A DNA stretch of 64,000 nt from Escherichia coli DSM 30083 = JCM 1649 = ATCC 11775 (GTDB taxonomy: Bacteria; Pseudomonadota; Gammaproteobacteria; Enterobacterales; Enterobacteriaceae), in NCBI RefSeq assembly GCF_003697165.2, contig NZ_CP033092.2, forward strand, positions 4,774,001 through 4,838,000, written 5' to 3'. Position 1 is the first letter of the stretch, and each line of letters opens with the position of its first letter. The position numbers and the translations under genes are program-made. A model generated the notes under the pieces. That model searched no databases. It saw nothing but the letters and a program-made list of their open reading frames with translations, and was not told where the DNA came from. Positions 57,063-64,000 of the stretch are shown in pieces.

Positions 57063-58603
57063 CCCGCCAAAAAGAACCTGAACGCCGGGTTATTGGTTTC
57101 GTCGTGGCAATCGTAACCCAACTCATTCAACCGGGTTTCGAAATCCGGTTCATGGTCGCCAAGTTCGAACGCCGCCAGTACGCGCCCGTAGTCGGTGCCA
57201 TGGCTGCGATAGTGGAACAAAGAAATGTTCCAGTGCGTACCCAGCGTGTTGAGGAAGCGCAACAGCGCGCCCGGCGATTCCGGGAATTCGAAGCTGTAGA
57301 GGCGTTCCTGCAACGGATGCGACGGACGCCCGCCGACCATATAGCGCACATGCAGCTTCGCCATTTCGTCGTCGGAGAGATCCACTACGCTGTAGCCGCC
57401 ATCGTTGAGCATCTGCAAAATTTCTTTGCGCTCTTCGAGACCACGGCTCAGGCGCACACCAACAAAAATGCAGGCGTTTTTGGCATCGGCAAAACGGTAG
57501 TTGAACTCGGTGACCGAGCGCCCGCCAAGCAGCTGGCAGAACTTCAGGAAGCTGCCCTTCTCTTCCGGGATGGTTACCGCCAGCAACGCTTCACGCTGTT
57601 CGCCCAGTTCGCAACGTTCCGAGACGTAGCGCAGGCCGTGAAAGTTCACGTTAGCACCAGAAAGAATATGCGCCAGCCGCTCACCGCGAATGTTGTGCTG
57701 GGCGATATATTTTTTCATTCCCGCCAGTGCCAGCGCGCCAGAGGGTTCCGCTACCGCGCGCACATCTTCGAACAGGTCTTTCATCGCCGCACATATGGCA
57801 TCGCTATCGACGGTGATGATGTCGTCGAGATACTCCTGGCATAAACGGAAGGTTTCGTCGCCGATGCGTTTCACCGCAACACCTTCGGCAAACAGCCCCA
57901 CGCGTGGCAGATCAACCGGATGACCTGCATCCAGCGCCGCTTTCAGGCAGGCGGAGTCTTCCGCTTCCACGGCAATCACTTTGATTTGCGGCATCAGTTG
58001 TTTGATCAGTACCGCCACGCCCGCCGCCAGACCGCCGCCGCCGACTGGCACAAATACGCGGTCGAGATGGGCGTCCTGCTGGAGCAGTTCCAGCGCCAGC
58101 GTGCCTTGCCCGGCGATCACCATCGGATGGTCGAACGGCGGCACCCAGGTGAAGCCCTGCTGCTGTGACAGTTCGATCGCTTTCGCTTTTGCTTCATCAA
58201 AGTTCGCGCCGTGAAGAAGCACTTCGCCGCCGAAGCCGCGCACCGCGTCGACTTTGATATCGGCGGTGGCGGTTGGCATGACGATCAGTGCCTTCACGCC
58301 TAACCGTGCGGAAGAAAACGCGACGCCCTGCGCGTGGTTACCCGCAGAAGCGGTGATCACGCCGTGCGCTTTCTGTTCTTCCGTCAGGCCCGCCATCATG
58401 GCGTATGCGCCGCGCAGCTTAAAGCTATGAACTGGCTGACGGTCTTCGCGTTTCACCAGAATCACGTTATCGAGACGCGACGAGAGTTTTTCCATTTTTT
58501 GTAGCGGCGTGACCTGCGCCGCTTCGTAGACCGGCGCGCGCAGCACCGCTCTTAAATATTCGGCACCTTCAGGGGCACCGGACAGGGGTTGTGAGTCTGC
58601 CAT
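57059..58603 (-). CDS. ilvA: IlvA, biosynthetic threonine deaminase
   Basis: 514 residues from the second of two adjacent ATGs, better spaced from GGGGGG. The PLP lysine is Lys62 in HSFKLRGAYA; VPVGGGGLAAG near 188 binds the PLP phosphate. Two C-terminal ACT-like domains (about 325-510) bind isoleucine (inhibitor) and valine (activator). It makes 2-oxobutanoate, first step to isoleucine. Last gene of ilvLXGMEDA, two bases after ilvD. Confidence 0.97.
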   Translation of the reverse strand: MADSQPLSGAPEGAEYLRAVLRAPVYEAAQVTPLQKMEKLSSRLDNVILVKREDRQPVHSFKLRGAYAMMAGLTEEQKAHGVITASAGNHAQGVAFSSARLGVKALIVMPTATADIKVDAVRGFGGEVLLHGANFDEAKAKAIELSQQQGFTWVPPFDHPMVIAGQGTLALELLQQDAHLDRVFVPVGGGGLAAGVAVLIKQLMPQIKVIAVEAEDSACLKAALDAGHPVDLPRVGLFAEGVAVKRIGDETFRLCQEYLDDIITVDSDAICAAMKDLFEDVRAVAEPSGALALAGMKKYIAQHNIRGERLAHILSGANVNFHGLRYVSERCELGEQREALLAVTIPEEKGSFLKFCQLLGGRSVTEFNYRFADAKNACIFVGVRLSRGLEERKEILQMLNDGGYSVVDLSDDEMAKLHVRYMVGGRPSHPLQERLYSFEFPESPGALLRFLNTLGTHWNISLFHYRSHGTDYGRVLAAFELGDHEPDFETRLNELGYDCHDETNNPAFRFFLAG

Positions 58604-58605
58604 CA

Positions 58606-60456
58606 TTAACCCCCCAGTTTCGATTTATCGCGCACCGCGCCTTTGTCGGCGCTGGTTGCCAGGCTGGCGTAGGCACGCAGCGCAAAGGAAACCTGACGTT
58701 CACGGTTTTTCGGCGTCCAGGCTTTGTCACCCCGAGCTTCCTGCGCTTCACGACGCGCCGCCAGTTCGGCATCGCTTACCTGTAACTGAATGCCACGGTT
58801 CGGAATGTCGATAGCGATCAGGTCACCATCTTCAATCAGGCCAATGCTGCCGCCACTTGCCGCTTCCGGTGAGACGTGGCCGATGGAAAGACCAGAGGTG
58901 CCGCCAGAGAAACGACCGTCGGTGATCAGCGCACAGGCTTTACCGAGACCCATTGATTTCAGGAAACTGGTTGGGTAGAGCATTTCCTGCATCCCCGGAC
59001 CGCCTTTCGGGCCTTCATAGCGAATTACTACCACATCTCCGGCGACAACTTTACCGCCGAGAATCGCTTCTACCGCGTCGTCCTGGCTTTCGTAGACTTT
59101 CGCCGGGCCAGTGAATTTGAGGATGCTGTCATCGACGCCTGCGGTTTTAACGATGCAGCCGTTTTCTGCGAAATTACCGTAGAGCACCGCCAGGCCGCCG
59201 TCTTTGCTGTAGGCGTGTTCCAGCGAGCGGATACAGCCATTGGAGCGATCGTCGTCCAGCGTATCCCAGCGGCAATCCTGCGAGAATGCCTGTGTAGTAC
59301 GAATGCCCGCCGGGCCAGCGCGGAACATATTTTTTACCGCATCATCCTGGGTCACGATGATGTCGTATTGTTCCAGCGTTTGCGGCAACGTCAGGCCAAG
59401 TACATTTTTCACATCACGGTTCAGTAACCCCGCACGATCCAGCTCGCCGAGAATACCGATAACACCACCAGCACGGTGAACATCTTCCATATGGTATTTT
59501 TGGGTGCTCGGCGCAACTTTACACAGCTGCGGTACTTTGCGGGAGAGCTTATCGATATCACTCATGGTGAAGTCGATTTCCGCTTCCTGCGCCGCCGCCA
59601 GCAGGTGGAGAACGGTGTTGGTAGAGCCGCCCATCGCGATATCCAGCGTCATGGCGTTTTCAAACGCCGCCTTACTGGCGATGTTACGCGGCAGTGCGCT
59701 TTCATCATCCTGTTCGTAGTAACGTTTGGTCAATTCAACAATGCGTTTACCAGCATTGAGGAACAGTTGCTTGCGATCAGCGTGGGTTGCCAGCAGCGAG
59801 CCGTTGCCCGGCTGCGACAGGCCCAGCGCTTCGGTCAGGCAGTTCATTGAGTTAGCAGTAAACATCCCGGAGCAGGAACCGCAGGTTGGGCAGGCGGATC
59901 GTTCAACCTGATCGCTCTGGGAGTCAGAAACTTTCGGGTCTGCGCCCTGGATCATCGCATCAACCAGATCGAGCTTAATGATCTGATCGGACAGTTTGGT
60001 TTTCCCGGCCTCCATCGGGCCGCCGGAAACAAAGATCACCGGAATATTCAGGCGCAGGGAAGCCATCAGCATCCCCGGGGTGATTTTGTCGCAGTTAGAG
60101 ATGCAGACCATGGCGTCGGCGCAGTGGGCGTTGACCATATATTCAACGGAATCAGCGATCAGTTCGCGAGATGGCAGTGAATAAAGCATGCCCCCGTGGC
60201 CCATAGCGATCCCATCATCCACCGCAATGGTGTTGAACTCTTTGGCAACGCCGCCAGCCGCTTCAATTTGTTCGGCAACCAGTTTACCGAGATCGCGTAG
60301 ATGGACGTGACCCGGTACAAATTGGGTGAACGAGTTCACAACCGCGATAATCGGCTTACCGAAATCGGCGTCGGTCATTCCGGTGGCGCGCCACAGCGCA
60401 CGAGCACCCGCCATATTACGACCATGAGTGGTGGTGGCGGAACGGTACTTAGGCAT
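58606..60456 (-). CDS. ilvD: IlvD, dihydroxy-acid dehydratase
   Basis: 616 residues. Conserved CISNCDKITPGM near 120 and CPTCGSCSGMFTANSMN near 192 carry cysteines of the oxygen-sensitive 4Fe-4S cluster and the active site. It dehydrates the dihydroxy acids from IlvC to the keto acids of isoleucine and valine. Confidence 0.97.
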   Translation of the reverse strand: MPKYRSATTTHGRNMAGARALWRATGMTDADFGKPIIAVVNSFTQFVPGHVHLRDLGKLVAEQIEAAGGVAKEFNTIAVDDGIAMGHGGMLYSLPSRELIADSVEYMVNAHCADAMVCISNCDKITPGMLMASLRLNIPVIFVSGGPMEAGKTKLSDQIIKLDLVDAMIQGADPKVSDSQSDQVERSACPTCGSCSGMFTANSMNCLTEALGLSQPGNGSLLATHADRKQLFLNAGKRIVELTKRYYEQDDESALPRNIASKAAFENAMTLDIAMGGSTNTVLHLLAAAQEAEIDFTMSDIDKLSRKVPQLCKVAPSTQKYHMEDVHRAGGVIGILGELDRAGLLNRDVKNVLGLTLPQTLEQYDIIVTQDDAVKNMFRAGPAGIRTTQAFSQDCRWDTLDDDRSNGCIRSLEHAYSKDGGLAVLYGNFAENGCIVKTAGVDDSILKFTGPAKVYESQDDAVEAILGGKVVAGDVVVIRYEGPKGGPGMQEMLYPTSFLKSMGLGKACALITDGRFSGGTSGLSIGHVSPEAASGGSIGLIEDGDLIAIDIPNRGIQLQVSDAELAARREAQEARGDKAWTPKNRERQVSFALRAYASLATSADKGAVRDKSKLGG

Positions 60457-60487
60457 ACTTTATTTACTCCCAGTGTCTGTCTCGTAA

Positions 60488-60511
60488 ATGGGACGGTGCG
60501 TGCCGTCCCAT
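60488..60511. promoter_or_regulatory. Intercistronic hairpin between ilvE and ilvD
   Basis: ATGGGACGG, loop TGCGTG, CCGTCCCAT form a 9-bp stem in the 64-base gap. Its T-run is on the plus side, so on the ilv mRNA it is a stem preceded by A's, more likely for stability or processing than termination. Confidence 0.6.
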
Positions 60512-60520
60512 TTTTTGTAT

Positions 60521-61450
60521 TTATTGATTAACTTGATCTAACCAGCCCCATTTATCTTCGGTCTCGCCAGTGAAGAGGCCGAAGAAGGCTTGCTGAATGC
60601 GTTTGGTAACCGGGCCGCAACGGCCTTCACCAACCTGAATACCATCTACACTGCGCACTGGCGTGATTTCTGCCGCCGTACCGGACATAAAGACTTCATC
60701 CGCCAGGTACAGGGATTCGCGCGACAGCACCTGTTCATGCACTTCAATTCCCAGCTCTTTCGCCAGTTTGATGATGGCATCACGGGTAATACCCGGCAGC
60801 GCGGAGGAGGTGAACGGTGGAGTGAACAGCACACCGTCTTTCACTTCAAACAGGTTTTCTCCTGCGCCTTCAGAGATATAACCATTCACATCCAATGCGA
60901 TACCTTCCTGATAACCGTGGCGGCGCGCTTCGCTACCCACCAACAGGGAAGAGAGGTAGTTACCTCCAGCTTTCGCTGCGGTTGGGATGGTGTTTGGTGC
61001 AGCACGGTTCCAGGAGGAAACCATCGCATCGATCCCCTGCTCCAGCGCTTCTGCGCCCAGATACGCCCCCCACGGGAAAGCGGCGATAATCACATCGGTT
61101 GAGTATCCCGCTGGCGGGTTTACGCCCATGCCAACATCACCGACGAAAATCAGCGGACGGATATAGGCGCTGGTGAGATTGTTTTTGCGGATCACGTCGC
61201 GACAAGCTTCCATCAGCTCATCAATGCTCTGCGAAACCGGGAAACGATAGATTTTGGCGGAGTCATGCAGACGCTGCATATGCTCACGATGGCGGAATAC
61301 AACCGGTCCTTTGTGCGAGTCGTAGCAACGGATGCCTTCAAAAACCGAGGTGCCATAGTGCAGCGCGTGCGACATCACATGCACCTTCGCGTCTTCCCAG
61401 CGAACCATCTCCCCATTGAACCAAATGTAATCAGCTTTCTTCGTGGTCAT
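60521..61450 (-). CDS. ilvE: IlvE, branched-chain amino acid aminotransferase
   Basis: 309 residues from the ATG at 61450 (MTTKKADYIWF). Fold-type IV PLP enzyme: Lys160 in TAAKAGGNYLSS binds PLP, and YISEGAGENLFEV near 200 is the class signature. Last step to isoleucine, valine and, together with TyrB, leucine. Confidence 0.97.
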   Translation of the reverse strand: MTTKKADYIWFNGEMVRWEDAKVHVMSHALHYGTSVFEGIRCYDSHKGPVVFRHREHMQRLHDSAKIYRFPVSQSIDELMEACRDVIRKNNLTSAYIRPLIFVGDVGMGVNPPAGYSTDVIIAAFPWGAYLGAEALEQGIDAMVSSWNRAAPNTIPTAAKAGGNYLSSLLVGSEARRHGYQEGIALDVNGYISEGAGENLFEVKDGVLFTPPFTSSALPGITRDAIIKLAKELGIEVHEQVLSRESLYLADEVFMSGTAAEITPVRSVDGIQVGEGRCGPVTKRIQQAFFGLFTGETEDKWGWLDQVNQ

Positions 61451-61469
61451 TTTTATATTCCTTTTGCGC

Positions 61470-61733
61470 TCAGGCGCGGATTTGTTGTGATGTGGTTGTG
61501 CTCTGGCAGATAGCAACGTGTGCGACGTCCACCAGTTTATTTAACTGACTAAACAGTAAGTCGACCGACCGTGGGCTGGCAACGGTCAATTCGATATTTA
61601 TATTTTGTGCATCGCTGGCGGCGGCCATATTCATTGAGCAGACGTGGAAACCACGATGACGCACCACGCGTAAAACACGTTCTAAGGTTTCCGGATTGAA
61701 GCGAGCCGATACATTGACCTGATGTTGCATCAT
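61470..61733 (-). CDS. ilvM: IlvM, regulatory subunit of acetohydroxyacid synthase II
   Basis: 87 residues, one ACT domain (VSARFNPETLERVLRVVRHRG at the start). Needed for stability and activity of IlvG; isozyme II is insensitive to valine. It overlaps ilvG by four bases (ATGA). Confidence 0.96.
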   Translation of the reverse strand: MMQHQVNVSARFNPETLERVLRVVRHRGFHVCSMNMAAASDAQNINIELTVASPRSVDLLFSQLNKLVDVAHVAICQSTTTSQQIRA

Positions 61734-63376
61734 GATAATTTCTCCAACATTTCAGAATTACTGGCACCAGGCGGCACCAGCGGCCAGACGTTCTCAAGTT
61801 CGTCGATTGAGACATGAAGCAGGTATGGCCCATCACTGTTCAGCATGGTGTCGAGTGCCGCTTCAACCTGGTCTTTATGGGTGATGTGTTGGCCAGGGAT
61901 GCCGAAGGCGCTGGCTAACATGAGGAAATCGGGGTTATCGGTAAGGGTAGTTTCGCTGTATCGTTCCTGGAAAAACAGTTGCTGCCATTGTCGAACCATC
62001 CCTAACCGTTGGTTATCGAGTAAGACGATTTTCAACGGTAACTGCTTGCGTTTTACGGTGCCCAGTTCTTGCACATTCATCATGAAAGAGCCGTCACCGG
62101 AGATACAGACGACAGTATCGTTCGGTCGCGCGACTTGTGCGCCAACCGCCGCCGGTAAACCGAAACCCATGGTGCCTAAGCCGCTGGAGGTGATGAAGTT
62201 TTCCGGGCGAGTGTGGACGATGTGCTGGGCAGCCCACATCTGGTGCTGCCCCACATCTGTGGTCACGATGCAATCCGCAGATTTACGATCCGACAGTTGT
62301 TTTAACAACAACGGCGCGTAGATAGCGTCACCAGGATGGTCGTAACGCCAGGCATGTTCATCACGCAGTTGCGCGCAGTGTTGCTGCCAGTCATCGATAT
62401 TTAACGGCTGCTGTAATGCTGGTAACAGAGCATTTAAATCACCCTGTAATGCCACATGTGCCTGACGCAGCTTGTTCATTTCTGCCGGATCGATATCCAT
62501 ATGGATAACGCTGGCGTGTGGTGCGAAGGTGTTCAGTTTGCCGGTCACCCGGTCATCAAAACGTGCGCCCACGGCGATCAGTAGATCGCACTCCTGCACT
62601 GCGAAGTTCGCCGCTTTGGTGCCGTGCATCCCCAGCATGCCCAGATAGTACGGATAATCTGCTTCTACTGCGCCCAGCCCTTTCAACGTACAGGTGGCAG
62701 GCATTTTTGTGGCAGCGAGAAATTCACGCAAAGCCGAAACTGCCTGCGCCATGCCCACGCCACCGCCAACGTACAGCATCGGTTTTTGCGCTTTTGCCAG
62801 CATCTGACGCGCTTGCTCGACTTCGGCATGTGAGAAAGTCACTTCGTTTTCAACAGTGGTGAACCACGGTTCCAGATCGCCGCTGGCTAACTGGATATCT
62901 TTTGGAATATCGACCAAAACCGGACCAGGACGACCAGAGCTGGCGACGTCAAACGCTTCGGCCATGATACGCGGTAACTCTTCCAGTGATTGCACCAGGA
63001 AACTGTGCTTGGTGCAGGCTAACGACAACCCCAGAATATCCACCTCCTGAAATGCGTCAGTGCCGATAAACGGTGCGGATACCTGACCGGTGATAGCAAC
63101 AACGGGGATGGAATCTAACAGCGCGTCCGCAAGCCCGGTTATCAGGTTGGTTGCACCTGGACCAGACGTGGCGATGCAAACGCCAGTTTTGCCGGTAGCA
63201 CGGGCATAACCGATAGCCGCCATTGCTGCACCTTGCTCGTGTCGGCACAGCAAGTGTTCCACGCCACCGTCATACAATGCATCGTAAACCGGCATAATTG
63301 CGCCACCCGGATAACCGAAAACGGTGTTCACACCCTGTGCCCGCAACGCATGTACCACCCACTGTGCGCCATTCAT
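61730..63376 (-). CDS. ilvG: IlvG, catalytic subunit of acetohydroxyacid synthase II (intact)
   Basis: 548 residues in one uninterrupted frame. Catalytic Glu47 in CRHEQGAAMAA, the TPP-binding motif starting GDGSFMMN near 427, and the FAD-binding middle domain are all present. In K-12 this gene is broken by a frameshift and silent, making K-12 valine-sensitive; here valine-resistant isozyme II should be made. It joins two pyruvates, or pyruvate and 2-oxobutanoate. Confidence 0.97.
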   Translation of the reverse strand: MNGAQWVVHALRAQGVNTVFGYPGGAIMPVYDALYDGGVEHLLCRHEQGAAMAAIGYARATGKTGVCIATSGPGATNLITGLADALLDSIPVVAITGQVSAPFIGTDAFQEVDILGLSLACTKHSFLVQSLEELPRIMAEAFDVASSGRPGPVLVDIPKDIQLASGDLEPWFTTVENEVTFSHAEVEQARQMLAKAQKPMLYVGGGVGMAQAVSALREFLAATKMPATCTLKGLGAVEADYPYYLGMLGMHGTKAANFAVQECDLLIAVGARFDDRVTGKLNTFAPHASVIHMDIDPAEMNKLRQAHVALQGDLNALLPALQQPLNIDDWQQHCAQLRDEHAWRYDHPGDAIYAPLLLKQLSDRKSADCIVTTDVGQHQMWAAQHIVHTRPENFITSSGLGTMGFGLPAAVGAQVARPNDTVVCISGDGSFMMNVQELGTVKRKQLPLKIVLLDNQRLGMVRQWQQLFFQERYSETTLTDNPDFLMLASAFGIPGQHITHKDQVEAALDTMLNSDGPYLLHVSIDELENVWPLVPPGASNSEMLEKLS

Positions 63377-63378
63377 AG

Positions 63379-63429
63379 TTAGTTCCCCGTCCTGAATCTT
63401 GAGAAACAGAATTTTGTGCTGTTATTCAT
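63379..63429 (-). CDS. ilvX: IlvX, 16-residue peptide before ilvG
   Basis: ATG at 63429 to TAA at 63379, reading MNNSTKFCFSRFRTGN, the small IlvX protein known in E. coli. Its TAA lies 2 bases ahead of the ilvG ATG, so translation may help ilvG initiation. Confidence 0.9.
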   Translation of the reverse strand: MNNSTKFCFSRFRTGN

Positions 63430-63459
63430 TGTCTGCTCCTCAGTTATGTTTTTAAGGTC

Positions 63460-63491
63460 AAAAAAAACCCCCGGACCTTTCGGTGCGGGGG
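63460..63491 (-). terminator. ilv operon attenuator
   Basis: On the minus strand CCCCCGCACCG and GGTCCGGGGG form a strong stem followed by eight Ts. It stands between the ilvL leader peptide and ilvX, as expected for the attenuator that opens when leucine, valine or isoleucine tRNAs are uncharged. Confidence 0.95.
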
Positions 63492-63515
63492 TCTTAGTTC
63501 GTTAAGGCTTGATCT

Positions 63516-63614
63516 CTAAGCCTTTCCTCGTCCAAGTGCAGCCCCGCACGGTGGGATAATAATCACCACCACGCTAATCACGACCAGGCTAATCACTCGT
63601 AGAAGGGCTGTCAT
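63516..63614 (-). CDS. ilvL: IlvL, ilv operon leader peptide
   Basis: 32 codons, ATG at 63614 to TAG at 63516: MTALLRVISLVVISVVVIII then PPCGAALGRGKA. Fifteen of the residues are Leu, Val or Ile, so ribosome stalling at these codons senses all three charged tRNAs and controls the attenuator just downstream. Confidence 0.96.
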   Translation of the reverse strand: MTALLRVISLVVISVVVIIIPPCGAALGRGKA

Positions 63615-63966
63615 TTTGTCTTTTCTTGCATCTTGTTCGAAGGAATGCCTAAAGAGTTACCATAGATTTTGCGAATAGCACAAGATATTTTTTGGCCGAT
63701 TTTTATGATGTCTTTAATAATTTCAAGAGAAATTGTTGTTTTTTAAAAAGAAAATAGTGAGTGAAAAAAATTCAATTTCAGTATGAATGTTGTTCCCTTC
63801 CTCGTAGTTCATCCTTTGCACGCTGCATTTTTGCGAGCATCATTCCACCGCCAGAACAACTCAACTTCACTTGCACAAATAAACAGGAATCAGCCACTAA
63901 AATTCACGAATTAGCGGGCTACAGCAGCGATATCTTATGCACATAATGGTGACTCAAGGAGGGCTT
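63615..63966. promoter_or_regulatory. ilvL promoter (-10 at 63659-63664, -35 at 63681-63686) and yifB promoter region
   Basis: On the minus strand ATCTTG and TATGGT are 16 bases apart, 45 bases before the ilvL ATG, at the site of the known ilv P2 promoter. The A/T-rich tract left and right of it (63680-63770) fits the IHF-bound upstream activating region. The plus-strand part toward 63966 must hold the yifB promoter and ends with AAGGAGGG before its ATG. I see no gene here. Confidence 0.7.
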
Positions 63967-64000
63967 ATGTCACTGTCAATTGTTCATACCCGCGCAGCCC
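63967..64000 (+). CDS. yifB: YifB, Mg-chelatase/ComM-family AAA+ protein (N-terminal 11 codons only)
   Basis: The frame from the ATG at 63967 reads MSLSIVHTRAA to the window end, the N-terminus of E. coli YifB (ComM family) as I remember. A very strong AAGGAGGG site lies 4 bases upstream. Divergence from ilvL matches K-12 gene order. The rest lies outside the window. Confidence 0.85.
   Translation, partial: MSLSIVHTRAA

Noticed and set aside
63761..63946. 61-codon GTG-started frame upstream of yifB
   Set aside because: No ribosome site, composition like the surrounding promoter region, and it covers the activating and promoter sequences of ilvL and yifB. No family recognised.

Overview
The window is a stretch of enterobacterial chromosome that I recognise as Escherichia coli or a very close relative. 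Almost every protein looks nearly identical to the E. coli K-12 protein from memory, and gene order follows the 85-86 min region, presented in reverse. It runs from yigL (cut off at the left edge) to yifB (cut off at the right edge). The strain is not K-12: ilvG is uninterrupted, and three places carry genes that I do not remember from K-12.

Layout. (a) 1-6.4 kb: yigL, pldB, rhtB, rhtC, recQ, pldA, yigI, covering phospholipid turnover, amino-acid export and recombination. (b) 6.4-12.1 kb: rarD, an AT-rich DUF3289/DUF943 gene pair, corA with a candidate leader peptide, yigE, and a secreted member of the SAM hydroxide adenosyltransferase family. (c) 12.1-17.7 kb: uvrD with a LexA box, then the dapF-yigA-xerC-yigB operon and lptM. 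(d) 17.9-20.7 kb: two tandem DKNYY-repeat genes, the first broken by an in-frame amber codon, inserted between lptM and cyaY. (e) 20.7-28.1 kb: cyaY, cyaA and the divergent hemCDXY operon. (f) 28.1-32.5 kb: sRNA GlmZ, the sulfatase/maturase pair aslA-aslB, and a four-tRNA operon (Arg-His-Leu-Pro). (g) 32.5-46.9 kb: yifK, then the whole enterobacterial common antigen cluster from wecA to wecG. (h) 47-54.5 kb: rho with leader rhoL, trxA, rhlB, gppA, rep, ppiC. (i) 54.5-63.6 kb: ilvC/ilvY and the ilvLXGMEDA operon with its attenuator.

How the genes work together. The ilv block holds nearly all the enzymes for isoleucine/valine synthesis: IlvA makes 2-oxobutanoate, IlvGM, IlvC, IlvD and IlvE carry both branches, and IlvY and the ilvL attenuator control them. 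The wec block makes UDP-GlcNAc, UDP-ManNAcA and TDP-Fuc4NAc donors, builds lipid III, flips it, and polymerises it. HemC and HemD make uroporphyrinogen III. AslB is expected to activate the serine-type sulfatase AslA.

The parts most worth a second look are the accessory islets: the DKNYY tandem with its nonsense mutation, the DUF3289/DUF943 pair, and the exported SAM-hydrolase-like enzyme. I saw no phage, insertion sequence, CRISPR array or integron. I could not run database searches. Family names rest on recognised motifs and remembered sequences, and comparisons with K-12 are from memory.
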